A stretch of DNA of 34,573 nt from Bradyrhizobium sp. (GTDB taxonomy: Bacteria > Pseudomonadota > Alphaproteobacteria > Rhizobiales > Xanthobacteraceae). Location: positions 1 to 34,573 of the forward strand of contig NZ_JAURXB010000068.1 in the NCBI RefSeq assembly GCF_030654605.1, given 5' to 3'. This document shows positions 8,100 through 16,131 of this stretch, in pieces. How positions within the stretch are numbered: position 1 is the stretch's first letter; each line of letters opens with the position of its first letter. The notes under the pieces are model-generated. The model was not told the origin of the DNA. It saw only the letters and a program-made list of their open reading frames with translations, and ran no database searches. The position numbers were made by a program, and so were the translations under genes.

Positions 8100-8583
8100 C
8101 GAGACCCCTGTGTATCCTGTGAATCGCTGTGGAGTTTATCTGAGAGAATCGAACGCGAACCGAGCGGCCCGGGATAACCCGGCTTTTTCTGCACAGGCCT
8201 TCCGTTCGGGATAACTCCATTCGGCCGACGCAATGATAGTGGGGTTATGTGGACTTGTCTCTTGATAAACCGTCCATCATGCCAGCCAAGCAATTGAAGC
8301 AGATCATGATATCCGGCTCATCGGGTTGAGCCCGGGATATGTTGATGGATGTGAACAAGTGCTGACAATGTCGGGGTGGTTTTGCGCGGGCGCTAATCAC
8401 AGCTACTTAGACTCAAACCTAAGATTCTAAACTTAGTTATTTAGAAAGGCTGGGGGTGAGGATATGTCTGCCTTCGAGGCAGGACCGCCCTCGTGCTAAG
8501 CCTGCTTCACCGCAACGCTGCGATCCGGTCAGACGTTCCAGGGTTGCGACGGAAATTGGCGAACCAGAGTTGAGACGACGCGA
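8100..8583. other. oriC: Putative chromosomal replication origin (oriC)
   Basis: This 484-base gene-free interval lies between the RP001 homologue (leftward) and hemJ (rightward), the position of the Caulobacter origin. Most surrounding genes point away from it. It holds a 42-base block of about 29% GC (8403-8444) made of three consecutive 13-mers, CTTAGACTCAAAC, CTAAGATTCTAAA and CTTAGTTATTTAG, at 8406, 8419 and 8432. GANTC methylation sites occur at 8121, 8146, 8410 and 8423. Partial DnaA-box matches are TGTGGA at 8128 and 8248 and GGATAA at 8172 and 8209. There is no perfect TTATCCACA and no TTAA-N7-TTAA CtrA site. The promoters of both flanking genes must also lie here. Confidence 0.6.
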
Positions 8584-9018
8584 ATGTACGAATCGATCTA
8601 CCTGTGGATCAAGGCGCTGCATGTGATCGCGGTCATCGCGTGGATGGCCGGCATGCTCTATCTGCCGCGGCTGTTCGTCTATCACTGCGGGGCGGAGGTC
8701 GGATCGAAGCAGTCCGAGACGTTCAAGATCATGGAACGGCGGCTGCTGAAGGCGATCATCAACCCGGCGATGATCGTGACCTGGCTGGCCGGGCTCTACC
8801 TCGCCTGGTCCGGGGGCTGGTTTTCCTCGGGCTGGTTCCATGGAAAATTGTTGCTGGTGCTGGCGATGTCCGGCGTCCACGGGTTTTTCGTCCGCTGGGT
8901 GAAGGATTTTGCCGCCGACCGGAATGTCAAAAGTCAGAAATTTTACCGTGTTATCAACGAGGTACCAACAATTATGATGATTGGTATCGTGATTCTCGTA
9001 ATCGTGAAGCCGTTTTGA
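8584..9018 (+). CDS. hemJ: HemJ-type protoporphyrinogen IX oxidase
   Basis: HemJ oxidises protoporphyrinogen IX to protoporphyrin IX in the inner membrane, the penultimate step of heme synthesis, in bacteria lacking HemG and HemY. The 144-residue protein has four hydrophobic segments (about 10-33, 60-76, 86-104 and 127-142). The conserved histidine is in KALHVIAVIAW (H13) and the conserved lysine in HGKLLLVLAMS (K88). ATG 8584 has only a weak purine-rich site upstream. rho follows in the same direction after 253 bases. hemE, which is often the next-door gene on the origin side in other alphaproteobacteria, is not in this window. Confidence 0.92.
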   Translation: MYESIYLWIKALHVIAVIAWMAGMLYLPRLFVYHCGAEVGSKQSETFKIMERRLLKAIINPAMIVTWLAGLYLAWSGGWFSSGWFHGKLLLVLAMSGVHGFFVRWVKDFAADRNVKSQKFYRVINEVPTIMMIGIVILVIVKPF

Positions 9019-9180
9019 AAGGCCTCGCTGCCAGCCTCTCCAACCGCAGGCCTGCTTGCGAAACGCCTTCCGATTTTCTATATTGCTGAAATCCCACCCC
9101 ACGCAGGCGGATGTGGTCGTGTTCCGGTTTTCTCAACCGGCCGCCGCATCAGGTTTGAAGCCTCACCGGCGCTTTCCTTG

Positions 9181-9270
9181 CTCAGACCTGCGGACCTTCC
9201 TTTTGCTCGCGTCCGCATTCTCTTAAGCCTCCTCGCAATCCTTCCCCACGTTACTCCACAGGACCATCCC
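9181..9270 (+). promoter_or_regulatory. C-rich, G-poor rho leader (rut-like)
   Basis: The 90 bases before the rho start contain 39 C and 13 G by direct count, with long pyrimidine runs such as CCTTCCTTTTGCTC and CAATCCTTCCCCACG. C-rich, G-poor, unstructured RNA is what Rho binds. Autogenous attenuation in the rho leader is known in E. coli, so this stretch is a plausible self-regulatory rut site. The AGGA at 9260-9263 is the ribosome binding site. Confidence 0.45.
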
Positions 9271-9271
9271 A

Positions 9272-10537
9272 ATGCGGGAAATGAAACTTCAAGACCTCAA
9301 GGCCCAGACGCCGGCCGAACTCGTCTCGTTCGCGGAAGAGAAGGGGGTCGAAAACGCCAGCACGATGCGCAAGCAGGAGCTGATGTTCGCTATTCTCAAG
9401 CAACTTGCGATCCAGGAAACCGACATCATCGGCGAGGGCGTCGTCGAGGTTCTCTCCGACGGTTTCGGCTTCTTGCGCTCGCCGGATGCCAATTACCTGC
9501 CGGGACCTGACGATATCTACGTCTCGCCCTCGCAGATCCGCCGCTTCGGACTTCGCACCGGCGACACCATCGAAGGCCATATTCGCAGCCCGAAGGAGGG
9601 TGAACGTTATTTCGCGCTGCTGAAGGTCAACACGCTGAATTTCGAGGACCCGGAAAAGTCCAAGCACAAGGTCAATTTCGACAATCTGACCCCGCTGTTT
9701 CCGGATCAGCGCTTCCGGCTCGAACTCGAGGACCCCACCAGAAAGGACCTTTCTGCACGGGTGATCGACATCGTCGCCCCGATCGGCAAGGGCCAGCGCG
9801 CTTTGATCGTGGCGCCGCCGCGCACCGGCAAGACCGTGCTGATGCAGAACATCGCGCACTCGATCACCGCCAATCACCCGGAATGCTATCTCATCGTCCT
9901 GCTGATCGATGAACGTCCCGAGGAAGTCACGGACATGCAACGTTCGGTGAAGGGTGAGGTCGTGTCCTCGACCTTCGACGAGCCCGCCGTGCGTCACGTC
10001 CAGGTCGCCGAGATGGTGATCGAGAAGGCCAAGCGGCTGGTAGAACACGGCCGCGACGTCGTGATCCTGCTGGACTCGATTACGCGGCTGGGGCGTGCCT
10101 ACAACACCGTGGTGCCGTCATCCGGCAAGGTGCTGACCGGCGGCGTCGACGCCAACGCGCTGCAGCGGCCGAAACGCTTCTTCGGCGCCGCGCGCAACAT
10201 CGAAGAGGGCGGCTCGCTCACCATCATCGCGACCGCGCTGGTCGATACCGGCAGCCGCATGGACGAAGTCATTTTCGAAGAGTTCAAGGGCACCGGCAAT
10301 TCCGAACTGATTCTGGATCGCAAGGTCTCGGACAAGCGGACCTTCCCGGCGATCGATATCTCGCGCTCGGGCACCCGCAAGGAAGAGCTGATCACCGATC
10401 CGCAGCTCCTGAAGAAAATGTACGTGCTGCGCCGGATCCTCAATCCGATGGGCACCATGGACGCGATCGACTTCCTGCTCGACAAGCTTCGCAACACCAA
10501 AAACAACGCGGAATTCTTCGAGTCGATGAATACCTGA
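9272..10537 (+). CDS. rho: Transcription termination factor Rho
   Basis: Rho is a hexameric RNA helicase that ends transcription of untranslated RNA. The 421-residue length is standard. Domains in order are the N-terminal helical part with LKAQTPAEL, the cold-shock-like RNA-binding domain with RNP1 [10 protein letters not shown] (63-72), then the ATPase core with P-loop APPRTGKT (181-188), the [13 protein letters not shown] block (210-222), the Q-loop around [12 protein letters not shown] (about 286-297) and [20 protein letters not shown] (the R-loop region). ATG 9272 is favoured over the in-frame ATG at 9284 because the AGGA spacing fits. Expression is probably autoregulated through the C-rich leader. 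Confidence 0.98.
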   Translation: MREMKLQDLKAQTPAELVSFAEEKGVENASTMRKQELMFAILKQLAIQETDIIGEGVVEVLSDGFGFLRSPDANYLPGPDDIYVSPSQIRRFGLRTGDTIEGHIRSPKEGERYFALLKVNTLNFEDPEKSKHKVNFDNLTPLFPDQRFRLELEDPTRKDLSARVIDIVAPIGKGQRALIVAPPRTGKTVLMQNIAHSITANHPECYLIVLLIDERPEEVTDMQRSVKGEVVSSTFDEPAVRHVQVAEMVIEKAKRLVEHGRDVVILLDSITRLGRAYNTVVPSSGKVLTGGVDANALQRPKRFFGAARNIEEGGSLTIIATALVDTGSRMDEVIFEEFKGTGNSELILDRKVSDKRTFPAIDISRSGTRKEELITDPQLLKKMYVLRRILNPMGTMDAIDFLLDKLRNTKNNAEFFESMNT

Positions 10538-10555
10538 CCGATCTGCTATGTATTG

Positions 10556-10592
10556 AAGGGGGTGTCCTTACGCAGGTGAGGGCGCCCCTTTT
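10556..10592 (+). terminator. Probable Rho-independent terminator after rho
   Basis: GGGG-G-TGTCC pairs with GGGCGCCCC (one bulged G and two G-U pairs), closed at the base by AA/TT and followed by TTTTC. It begins 18 bases after the rho stop. Confidence 0.5.
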
Positions 10593-10610
10593 CGTTGCGG
10601 GTGAAAGCAT

Positions 10611-10645
10611 ATGCTGCGGTCTATGCTGCAGTCCGACCGCAGCAT
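10611..10645. repeat. Perfect 11-bp inverted repeat downstream of rho
   Basis: ATGCTGCGGTC at 10611-10621 pairs exactly with GACCGCAGCAT at 10635-10645 around a 13-base loop. The loop itself repeats ATGCTGC. No T-run follows, so it is not an ordinary terminator. It may be an operator, an RNA processing site or a protein-binding site for mnmE. Confidence 0.6.
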
Positions 10646-10850
10646 GAGCGATAGGCACGCAGAGATGAATCTGACTAAGTAATTGATATAATTGTGTTTA
10701 TATATACCGCGCCGGCCGGCGCCATGCTGCATCGCAATATATGCGGGATCGCCCTGGGTGGGCCTTGCTCACAGATTTCTGACGGTCGGCATAATTTAAT
10801 GCCGGGTGGCAATTGCGTTGCGTTTTCAACGGCTCCGGCACAAATAGGCG
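10646..10850 (+). promoter_or_regulatory. Upstream region of mnmE, with an AT-rich segment
   Basis: An AT-rich stretch (about 10674-10706) contains an exact TATAAT at 10687-10692 and TATATA at 10701-10706, likely part of the mnmE promoter. No good -35 element is seen at the standard distance. Nothing else is recognised before the mnmE ATG. Confidence 0.35.
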
Positions 10851-12203
10851 ATGCACCCGCGGGAACAGACCATCTTTGCCCTGTCGTCGGGCCGGCCGCC
10901 GAGCGCGATCGCCCTGGTACGGGTTTCCGGACCTGAGGCCGGGCTGGTTCTGTCCGTTTTGGCTGGCAAGATTCCGGCGCCGCGAATGGCGACGCGGGCC
11001 CTGTTGCGGGATGTTGCGCAGCAGCCGATCGACGATGCGGTGGTGCTTTGGTTCCCCGGCCCGGCCAGCGCCACCGGCGAGGATGTCGCGGAGTTTCACG
11101 TTCATGGCGGGCGCGCGGTGCTGGCGGCGCTGTTCGCGGCGCTTGCTGCTTTTGAAAATGTCCGCGCCGCCGAGCCCGGTGAATTTACCCGTCGCGCGTT
11201 CGAGAATGGCAAGCTCGATCTCACCGAGGCCGAGGGCCTCGACGACCTGATCCATGCCGACACCGACCGGCAACGCCGCCAGGCGCTGCGGCAGTTGAAG
11301 GGCCTGCTCGGCGACCGCGCGCGCGACTGGCGCGCGCAGATCATCGAGGCCTCGGCGTTGATCGAAGCCGGGATCGATTTCTCCGACGAGGCTGACGTGC
11401 CGACTGAGCTGATCGCGCAGGCACTGCTGAAAATCAGAGCCCTGCTTGCGGAAATCGAAGAAGTCCTTGCGGCACAGGGACGAAGTGAACGTCTGCGCGA
11501 TGGCCTGGTGGTGGCAATCGCCGGTCCGCCGAATGTCGGTAAATCGACGCTGATGAATTATCTGGCGCGCCGCGAGGTCGCGATCGTCTCGCCGCATGCC
11601 GGCACCACGCGCGACATCATCGAAGTGCAGCTCGATTTCGACGGCTATCCGGTGACGGTGATCGACACGGCCGGGATTCGCGAGACCGATGATCCGGTGG
11701 AGCAGGAAGGCGTGCGTCGCGCCCGGGCGCGGGCGGCCGAGGCCGACCTGGTGCTGTGGCTGGCCGATGCGCAGCCGGAGAAGATTCTAGCCGAAGGCGC
11801 CGCACCGGTTTGGCTGGTGCGTAACAAGATCGACCTCGTCGCCAGCCGGCCTGATGGGACGCCATCTGCTCCGGGAGGGCGGCAGGGCGGCGGCACTGTT
11901 GAATTCAGGATTTCGGCCAGCCGGGGCGACGGGATGCCGGAACTGGTCTCGGCACTGGTCCAGTTCGCGCATGATTATTTCGGCTCCGATGATGGCGGGC
12001 TGATCGGCCGGGCGCGGCAGCGAAAATTGTTGCAGGAAACAGCGGCTTCGTTGCAACGCAGCATGGAGGTCGTTGGAACCGGGGAGGAACTTGCCGCCGA
12101 GGAACTGCGGGCGGCGGCGCACTCTTTGGGGCGGCTGCTGGGTCGGGTGGATGTCGAGGACATTCTCGATGTGATCTTCCGGGAATTTTGTATAGGTAAG
12201 TAA
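10851..12203 (+). CDS. mnmE: tRNA modification GTPase MnmE
   Basis: With MnmG, MnmE installs the (carboxymethyl)aminomethyl group at C5 of the wobble uridine in certain tRNAs, using GTP, methylene-THF and FAD. The 450-residue protein shows the N-terminal folate-binding domain (TIFALSSG at 7-14; EFHVHGG at 81-87; [18 protein letters not shown] at 108-125), the inserted G domain with GPPNVGKST (225-233), TTRD (252-255), DTAG (272-275) and NKID (about 324), and the C-terminal catalytic CIGK. A Gly/Pro-rich insertion ([14 protein letters not shown]) lies after NKID. mnmG starts 155 bases downstream. Two parS sites occupy that spacer. Confidence 0.97.
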   Translation: MHPREQTIFALSSGRPPSAIALVRVSGPEAGLVLSVLAGKIPAPRMATRALLRDVAQQPIDDAVVLWFPGPASATGEDVAEFHVHGGRAVLAALFAALAAFENVRAAEPGEFTRRAFENGKLDLTEAEGLDDLIHADTDRQRRQALRQLKGLLGDRARDWRAQIIEASALIEAGIDFSDEADVPTELIAQALLKIRALLAEIEEVLAAQGRSERLRDGLVVAIAGPPNVGKSTLMNYLARREVAIVSPHAGTTRDIIEVQLDFDGYPVTVIDTAGIRETDDPVEQEGVRRARARAAEADLVLWLADAQPEKILAEGAAPVWLVRNKIDLVASRPDGTPSAPGGRQGGGTVEFRISASRGDGMPELVSALVQFAHDYFGSDDGGLIGRARQRKLLQETAASLQRSMEVVGTGEELAAEELRAAAHSLGRLLGRVDVEDILDVIFREFCIGK

Positions 12204-12243
12204 TATTTCTTGGTTCATTTTATGTAGCCTGATGGAACCGGCT

Positions 12244-12259
12244 TGTTTCACGTGAAACA
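12244..12259. promoter_or_regulatory. parS: parS centromere site 1 (perfect)
   Basis: TGTTTCACGTGAAACA is the exact 16-bp palindromic ParB-binding consensus. It lies 40 bases after the mnmE stop. Confidence 0.95.
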
Positions 12260-12283
12260 ATCTTTTCTCGCCCCCCGGATCGA

Positions 12284-12299
12284 TGTTTCACGTGAAACA
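12284..12299. promoter_or_regulatory. parS: parS centromere site 2 (perfect)
   Basis: This is a second exact TGTTTCACGTGAAACA, 40 bases after site 1 measured start to start and 60 bases before the mnmG start. The spacing puts the two sites close to four helical turns apart. Confidence 0.95.
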
Positions 12300-12358
12300 T
12301 CCCCTCTGCGGCGAACTTACCGCTTCCGGCTTTTGGGGCTCCGCGATAAAAGCCTCGC

Positions 12359-14248
12359 ATGATTACCACGCCAGAATCGTTCGACGTCATCGTGGTCGGT
12401 GGCGGTCACGCCGGCTGTGAAGCCGCGAGCGCCGCTGCGCGCCTCGGCGCCAAGACGGCGCTGGTGACCCATCGTTTTGCGACCATCGGGGCGATGTCCT
12501 GCAATCCCGCCATTGGCGGGCTCGGCAAGGGCCATCTGGTCCGGGAGGTCGATGCGCTGGACGGCCTGATGGGCCGGGTCGCCGATGCTGGCGGCATCCA
12601 GTTTCGTATGCTCAATCGGCGCAAGGGGCCGGCGGTCCGGGGGCCCCGGGCCCAGGCCGACCGCAGGCTCTATGCCGCCGCGATGCAGGCCGTCATCCGC
12701 GAGACCGCTAATCTCGATGTGATCGAAGGCGAAGCCGACGATCTGATCGTTTCGGACGGTCGCGTCACCGGCATTCGTCTGATCGGTGGCCGGGAGCTGT
12801 CCGCTGGCGCCGTCGTCATCACCACGGGCACGTTTCTCCGCGGACTGATCCATCTCGGCGAGAAGAACTGGCCGGCCGGACGCGTCGACGAGGCCCCCGC
12901 ATTGGGGCTTTCAAAATCGTTCGAACAGGCCGGCTTTATCCTTGGGCGGCTGAAGACCGGAACGCCGCCCCGGCTCGATGGCAGCACCATTGACTGGTCG
13001 ACGGTGGAGATGCAGTCCGGGGATGATCCGCCGGAGCCGTTCTCGGTGATGACCGACCGTATCACGACGCCGCAGATCCAGTGCGGGATTACCCGCACCA
13101 CGCCGGCGACCCATGAGGTGATCCGGGCCAATGTGCATCGCTCGCCGATGTATTCCGGCCAGATCAAGAGTTCGGGCCCGCGTTATTGCCCTTCGATCGA
13201 GGACAAGATCGTCCGTTTCGGCGACCGCGACGGCCATCAGATCTTCCTGGAGCCCGAAGGGCTCGATGACACCACGGTCTATCCCAACGGCATCTCGACC
13301 TCGCTGCCGGAAGAGGTGCAGCTTGCGATCCTGGCAACTATCCCGGGCCTGGAGCGGGTTCGGATGGTCCGGCCGGGCTACGCGATCGAATATGACCATG
13401 TCGATCCCCGCGAACTTGATTCCACGCTGCAGACCAGGCGTCTGCCGGGCTTGTTCCTGGCGGGTCAGATCAACGGCACCACGGGTTATGAAGAAGCGGC
13501 GGCGCAGGGGCTGGTTGCGGGTCTCAACGCCGCCTTGGCCGCCAGCGGCGCTGAACCGATCGTGTTCGACCGCGCCGACGGCTATCTCGGCGTGATGATC
13601 GACGATCTGGTGACCCGCGGGATCACCGAGCCGTACCGGATGTTCACTTCACGGGCCGAATACCGTCTGACGCTGCGGGCCGACAATGCCGACCAGCGCC
13701 TGACCGACAAGGGCATTGCGCTGGGCTGTGTCGGGCGGGCGCGATCGATCCGTCACGGCGCCAAGATGTCGGCGCTGAATGATGCGAAGGCACTGGCAAA
13801 GTCGCTGAACATCACCCCCAATGAAGCCGGCAAGCATGGACTGGCGCTCAACCGGGATGGCCAGCGCCGCTCGGCCTTCGAATTGCTGGCCTATCCCGAG
13901 ATCGGATGGACCGAGGTCCAGGGCATCTGGCCGGAATTGTCGGCCGTTGACCCAGCGATCGCAGTTCACCTCGAGATTGACGCCAAATACGACGTCTATC
14001 TGAAGCGCCAGACCGCTGACGTCGATGCTTTCCGGCGTGACGAGGGGCTGGTATTGACCGATATCGATTACAGCCTGGTGCCCGGACTCTCCAACGAGGC
14101 CCGTGCAAAACTCGAAACCGCGCGCCCGCGAACGGTGGGGCAGGCGGGGCGGATTGATGCGATGACGCCGGCGGCGTTGGGGATTCTGGCGGCCTATTTG
14201 CGGCGGGAAGCGCGAAGGAAGACTTCAGTGGGCTCCGCGTCCGCATAG
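12359..14248 (+). CDS. mnmG: tRNA uridine 5-carboxymethylaminomethyl modification enzyme MnmG (GidA)
   Basis: MnmG is the FAD-dependent partner of MnmE in wobble-uridine modification. The 629-residue protein has the N-terminal dinucleotide fold [14 protein letters not shown] (10-23), the family blocks [20 protein letters not shown] and [20 protein letters not shown] just after it, then [11 protein letters not shown], and [12 protein letters not shown] and [16 protein letters not shown] in the middle. The C-terminal helical domain contains [16 protein letters not shown] and ends RREARRK. It is flanked by parS sites on both sides. rsmG follows, separated by a third parS and a dispersed palindromic repeat. 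Confidence 0.98.
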   Translation: MITTPESFDVIVVGGGHAGCEAASAAARLGAKTALVTHRFATIGAMSCNPAIGGLGKGHLVREVDALDGLMGRVADAGGIQFRMLNRRKGPAVRGPRAQADRRLYAAAMQAVIRETANLDVIEGEADDLIVSDGRVTGIRLIGGRELSAGAVVITTGTFLRGLIHLGEKNWPAGRVDEAPALGLSKSFEQAGFILGRLKTGTPPRLDGSTIDWSTVEMQSGDDPPEPFSVMTDRITTPQIQCGITRTTPATHEVIRANVHRSPMYSGQIKSSGPRYCPSIEDKIVRFGDRDGHQIFLEPEGLDDTTVYPNGISTSLPEEVQLAILATIPGLERVRMVRPGYAIEYDHVDPRELDSTLQTRRLPGLFLAGQINGTTGYEEAAAQGLVAGLNAALAASGAEPIVFDRADGYLGVMIDDLVTRGITEPYRMFTSRAEYRLTLRADNADQRLTDKGIALGCVGRARSIRHGAKMSALNDAKALAKSLNITPNEAGKHGLALNRDGQRRSAFELLAYPEIGWTEVQGIWPELSAVDPAIAVHLEIDAKYDVYLKRQTADVDAFRRDEGLVLTDIDYSLVPGLSNEARAKLETARPRTVGQAGRIDAMTPAALGILAAYLRREARRKTSVGSASA

Positions 14249-14250
14249 TC

Positions 14251-14266
14251 TGTTTCACGTGAAACA
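14251..14266. promoter_or_regulatory. parS: parS centromere site 3 (perfect)
   Basis: An exact TGTTTCACGTGAAACA begins 2 bases after the mnmG stop codon. Confidence 0.95.
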
Positions 14267-14279
14267 AAGCTCTCTCATG

Positions 14280-14401
14280 GTCATTGCGAGGAGCGTAGCG
14301 ACGAAGCAATCGATATCTATCTGTCGAATACTCTACATGGGTTGCTTCGCGGAGTTTATTATCGGGCGCGTATTCGCGCGACCCCGTTGGCTCGCAATGA
14401 C
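14280..14401. repeat. Dispersed palindromic repeat, type A copy 1 (mnmG-rsmG spacer)
   Basis: GTCATTGCGAG at 14280-14290 is exactly complementary to CTCGCAATGAC at 14391-14401. Inner matches (GACGAAGCAA near 14300 and TTGCTTCG near 14342) extend the structure. The same ends occur in a second copy at 24191-24275. The unit resembles the intergenic palindromes common in Bradyrhizobium and Rhodopseudomonas genomes. It ends 30 bases before the rsmG start, so it forms most of that gene's leader. Confidence 0.8.
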
Positions 14402-14431
14402 GATTTGAATACGGTCGGTACACCTCAACAC

Positions 14432-15121
14432 ATGCTCAAAGCACCAAAATCCCCCATTCTCCCCGCGGACAAAGCCGCGGCACTGGCGTTGACGCCTGTT
14501 TCACGTGAAACCGAGGCGCGGCTGGATCGCTATGTCGATCTGTTGCTGGAGTGGCAGGCCACAACCAATCTGGTGGCGCCGTCGACGCTTCCCAATCTGT
14601 GGACCCGCCACATCGCCGATTCCCTGCAGCTTCTGACGATCGCTCCCTCCGCCAGGGTTTGGGCCGATCTCGGCAGCGGCGGGGGCTTTCCCGGAGTGGT
14701 GCTGGCCTGCGCGCTGGCGGGGACGCCGGGCGCCATCATTCACCTGGTCGAGCGCAATGCCAAGAAGGCCGCGTTCCTGCGCGAGGCGCTGCGAGTTACC
14801 AACTCGCCCGGCAACGTTCACCTCGCGGATATCGGGGATAGTGTGGATAGAATCACCGGGCCTGTCGATTGCGTCACTGCCCGGGCGGTGGCTCCGCTAC
14901 ACCAGCTCACCGGCTTCGCGGAGCCGCTGGTGAGGCGCGGCGCGAAGGCGTTGTTCCTCAAAGGCCAAGATGTAGAGGCTGAATTGACCGAAGCCACTAA
15001 ATATTGGAATATCAAGCCGCATCTTCATTCCAGCCGCACCGGCGGACACGGCTGGATCGTCGAGCTCGACCAGATCGAGCGGCGCAATCCATCCGCGACA
15101 GAAAATGGCGTCAGCGCATGA
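14432..15121 (+). CDS. rsmG: 16S rRNA (guanine-527 N7) methyltransferase RsmG (GidB)
   Basis: RsmG methylates N7 of G527 in 16S rRNA using S-adenosylmethionine. The 229-residue protein has VSRETEARLDRYVDLLLEWQ near the N-terminus (23-42), NLWTRHIADSLQL (55-67), the SAM-binding ADLGSGGGFPGVVLA (78-92) and VERNAKKAAFLREA. I start at ATG 14432. The frame extends to 14342, but that part reads through the dispersed repeat and is not protein-like. Codons 22-27 (PVSRET) are themselves a parS site. The stop overlaps the parA start (ATGA, 15118-15121), indicating translational coupling. Confidence 0.96.
   Translation: MLKAPKSPILPADKAAALALTPVSRETEARLDRYVDLLLEWQATTNLVAPSTLPNLWTRHIADSLQLLTIAPSARVWADLGSGGGFPGVVLACALAGTPGAIIHLVERNAKKAAFLREALRVTNSPGNVHLADIGDSVDRITGPVDCVTARAVAPLHQLTGFAEPLVRRGAKALFLKGQDVEAELTEATKYWNIKPHLHSSRTGGHGWIVELDQIERRNPSATENGVSA
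14497..14512. promoter_or_regulatory. parS: parS centromere site 4 (one mismatch, inside rsmG)
   Basis: TGTTTCACGTGAAACC differs from the consensus only at the last base. It lies within the rsmG coding sequence, where it encodes part of PVSRET. Confidence 0.88.
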
Positions 15122-15969
15122 CCGTAATTGATCAAATATATCAAGAGGATAAGGCCCCGCACCCGGCCGGCCATCCGCGCATCCTGGCGCTCGCCAACCA
15201 GAAGGGCGGCGTAGGCAAGACCACTACCGCGATCAATCTCGGCACCGCGCTGGCGGCGATCGGGGAGCGGGTGCTGATCGTGGATCTCGATCCGCAAGGC
15301 AACGCCTCGACCGGCCTTGGCATCGATCGCCGCAGCCGCAGCTGCTCGACCTATGACGTGCTGATCGGCGAGGCGCCGCTGCGCGACGCCGTCGTGGCGA
15401 CCGCGGTGCCGCGGCTGCATATCGCGGCCTCGACGATGGATCTGTCGGGCCTCGAGCTTGAACTCGGCTCGACCCGCGACCGCGCCTTCCGCCTGCGCGA
15501 TGCGATCGCTGCGCTGAACACCGACGCCGCGCCGGATGCCGATTACACCTACGTGCTGATCGATTGTCCGCCGTCGCTCAATCTTCTCACCGTCAATGCG
15601 ATGGCCGCCTCCGATGCGATCCTGGTGCCGCTGCAATGCGAGTTCTTCGCGCTCGAAGGCCTGTCGCAATTGCTGCAGACGGTGGAGCAGGTGCGCTCGA
15701 CCCTCAATCCCAATCTCTCGATCCACGGCATCGTGCTGACCATGTTCGACTCGCGCAACAATTTGTCGAACCAGGTCGTCGCCGACGTGCGCCAGTTCAT
15801 GGGCGCCAAGGTCTACAACACCATGATCCCGCGCAACGTGCGCATCTCCGAGGCGCCGTCCTACGGCAAGCCGGTGCTGGTGTACGATCTCAAATGCGTC
15901 GGCAGCGAAGCCTATCTCAAGCTCGCGACCGAAGTGATCCAGCGCGAGCGCGAGCTGCGCACGCATTAG
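15118..15969 (+). CDS. parA: Chromosome-partitioning ATPase ParA
   Basis: ParA is the Walker-type ATPase whose gradient on the nucleoid moves ParB-parS complexes to the cell poles. The 283-residue protein has a short N-terminal extension, then ILALANQKGGVGKTTTAINL with the deviant Walker A at about 29-36, DLDPQGNASTG (Walker A'), and VLIDCPPSLNLLTVNA (Walker B region). SEAPSYGKPV near the C-terminus is also typical. The start at ATG 15118 overlaps the rsmG stop. The open frame extends 38 codons upstream inside rsmG, which is rejected. parB follows after a 162-base gap filled by a large inverted repeat. Confidence 0.97.
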   Translation: MTVIDQIYQEDKAPHPAGHPRILALANQKGGVGKTTTAINLGTALAAIGERVLIVDLDPQGNASTGLGIDRRSRSCSTYDVLIGEAPLRDAVVATAVPRLHIAASTMDLSGLELELGSTRDRAFRLRDAIAALNTDAAPDADYTYVLIDCPPSLNLLTVNAMAASDAILVPLQCEFFALEGLSQLLQTVEQVRSTLNPNLSIHGIVLTMFDSRNNLSNQVVADVRQFMGAKVYNTMIPRNVRISEAPSYGKPVLVYDLKCVGSEAYLKLATEVIQRERELRTH

Positions 15970-15980
15970 AGTGACGCAGC

Positions 15981-16083
15981 CGTAGGGTGGGCAAAGGCGC
16001 GCCCTTCGCGCCGTGCCCACCAATAAACGTCAGGCAAGAAGAATGGTGGGCACGGCGCGAAGAGCGCCTTTGCCCACCCTACG
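15981..16083. repeat. 103-bp dispersed inverted repeat, type B (parA-parB spacer)
   Basis: The outer 20 bases (15981-16000) are exactly complementary to 16064-16083. An inner 17-base arm (16006-16022) is exactly complementary to 16044-16060, leaving a loop of about 21 bases. The element begins 12 bases after the parA stop and ends about 49 bases before the parB start. Its sequence (GTAGGGTGGGCAAAGGCGC ends) resembles a repeat frequent in Bradyrhizobium intergenic regions. Confidence 0.85.
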
Positions 16084-16131
16084 AAGACGAAGTGAACAGG
16101 AGCGGTTTGCGTGAATCCAAGGGAGCTGGCG

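Noticed and set aside
10674..10710. AT-rich block as an alternative replication origin
   Set aside because: It is short, has no repeated units or DnaA-like boxes, and sits between rho and mnmE. It is better explained as the mnmE promoter region.
14342..14431. N-terminal extension of rsmG
   Set aside because: These codons read through a dispersed palindromic repeat and are not RsmG-like. ATG 14432 gives the normal family length.
15004..15117. N-terminal extension of parA
   Set aside because: It lies inside rsmG and is Arg-rich. The overlapping ATGA start at 15118 fits coupled translation.
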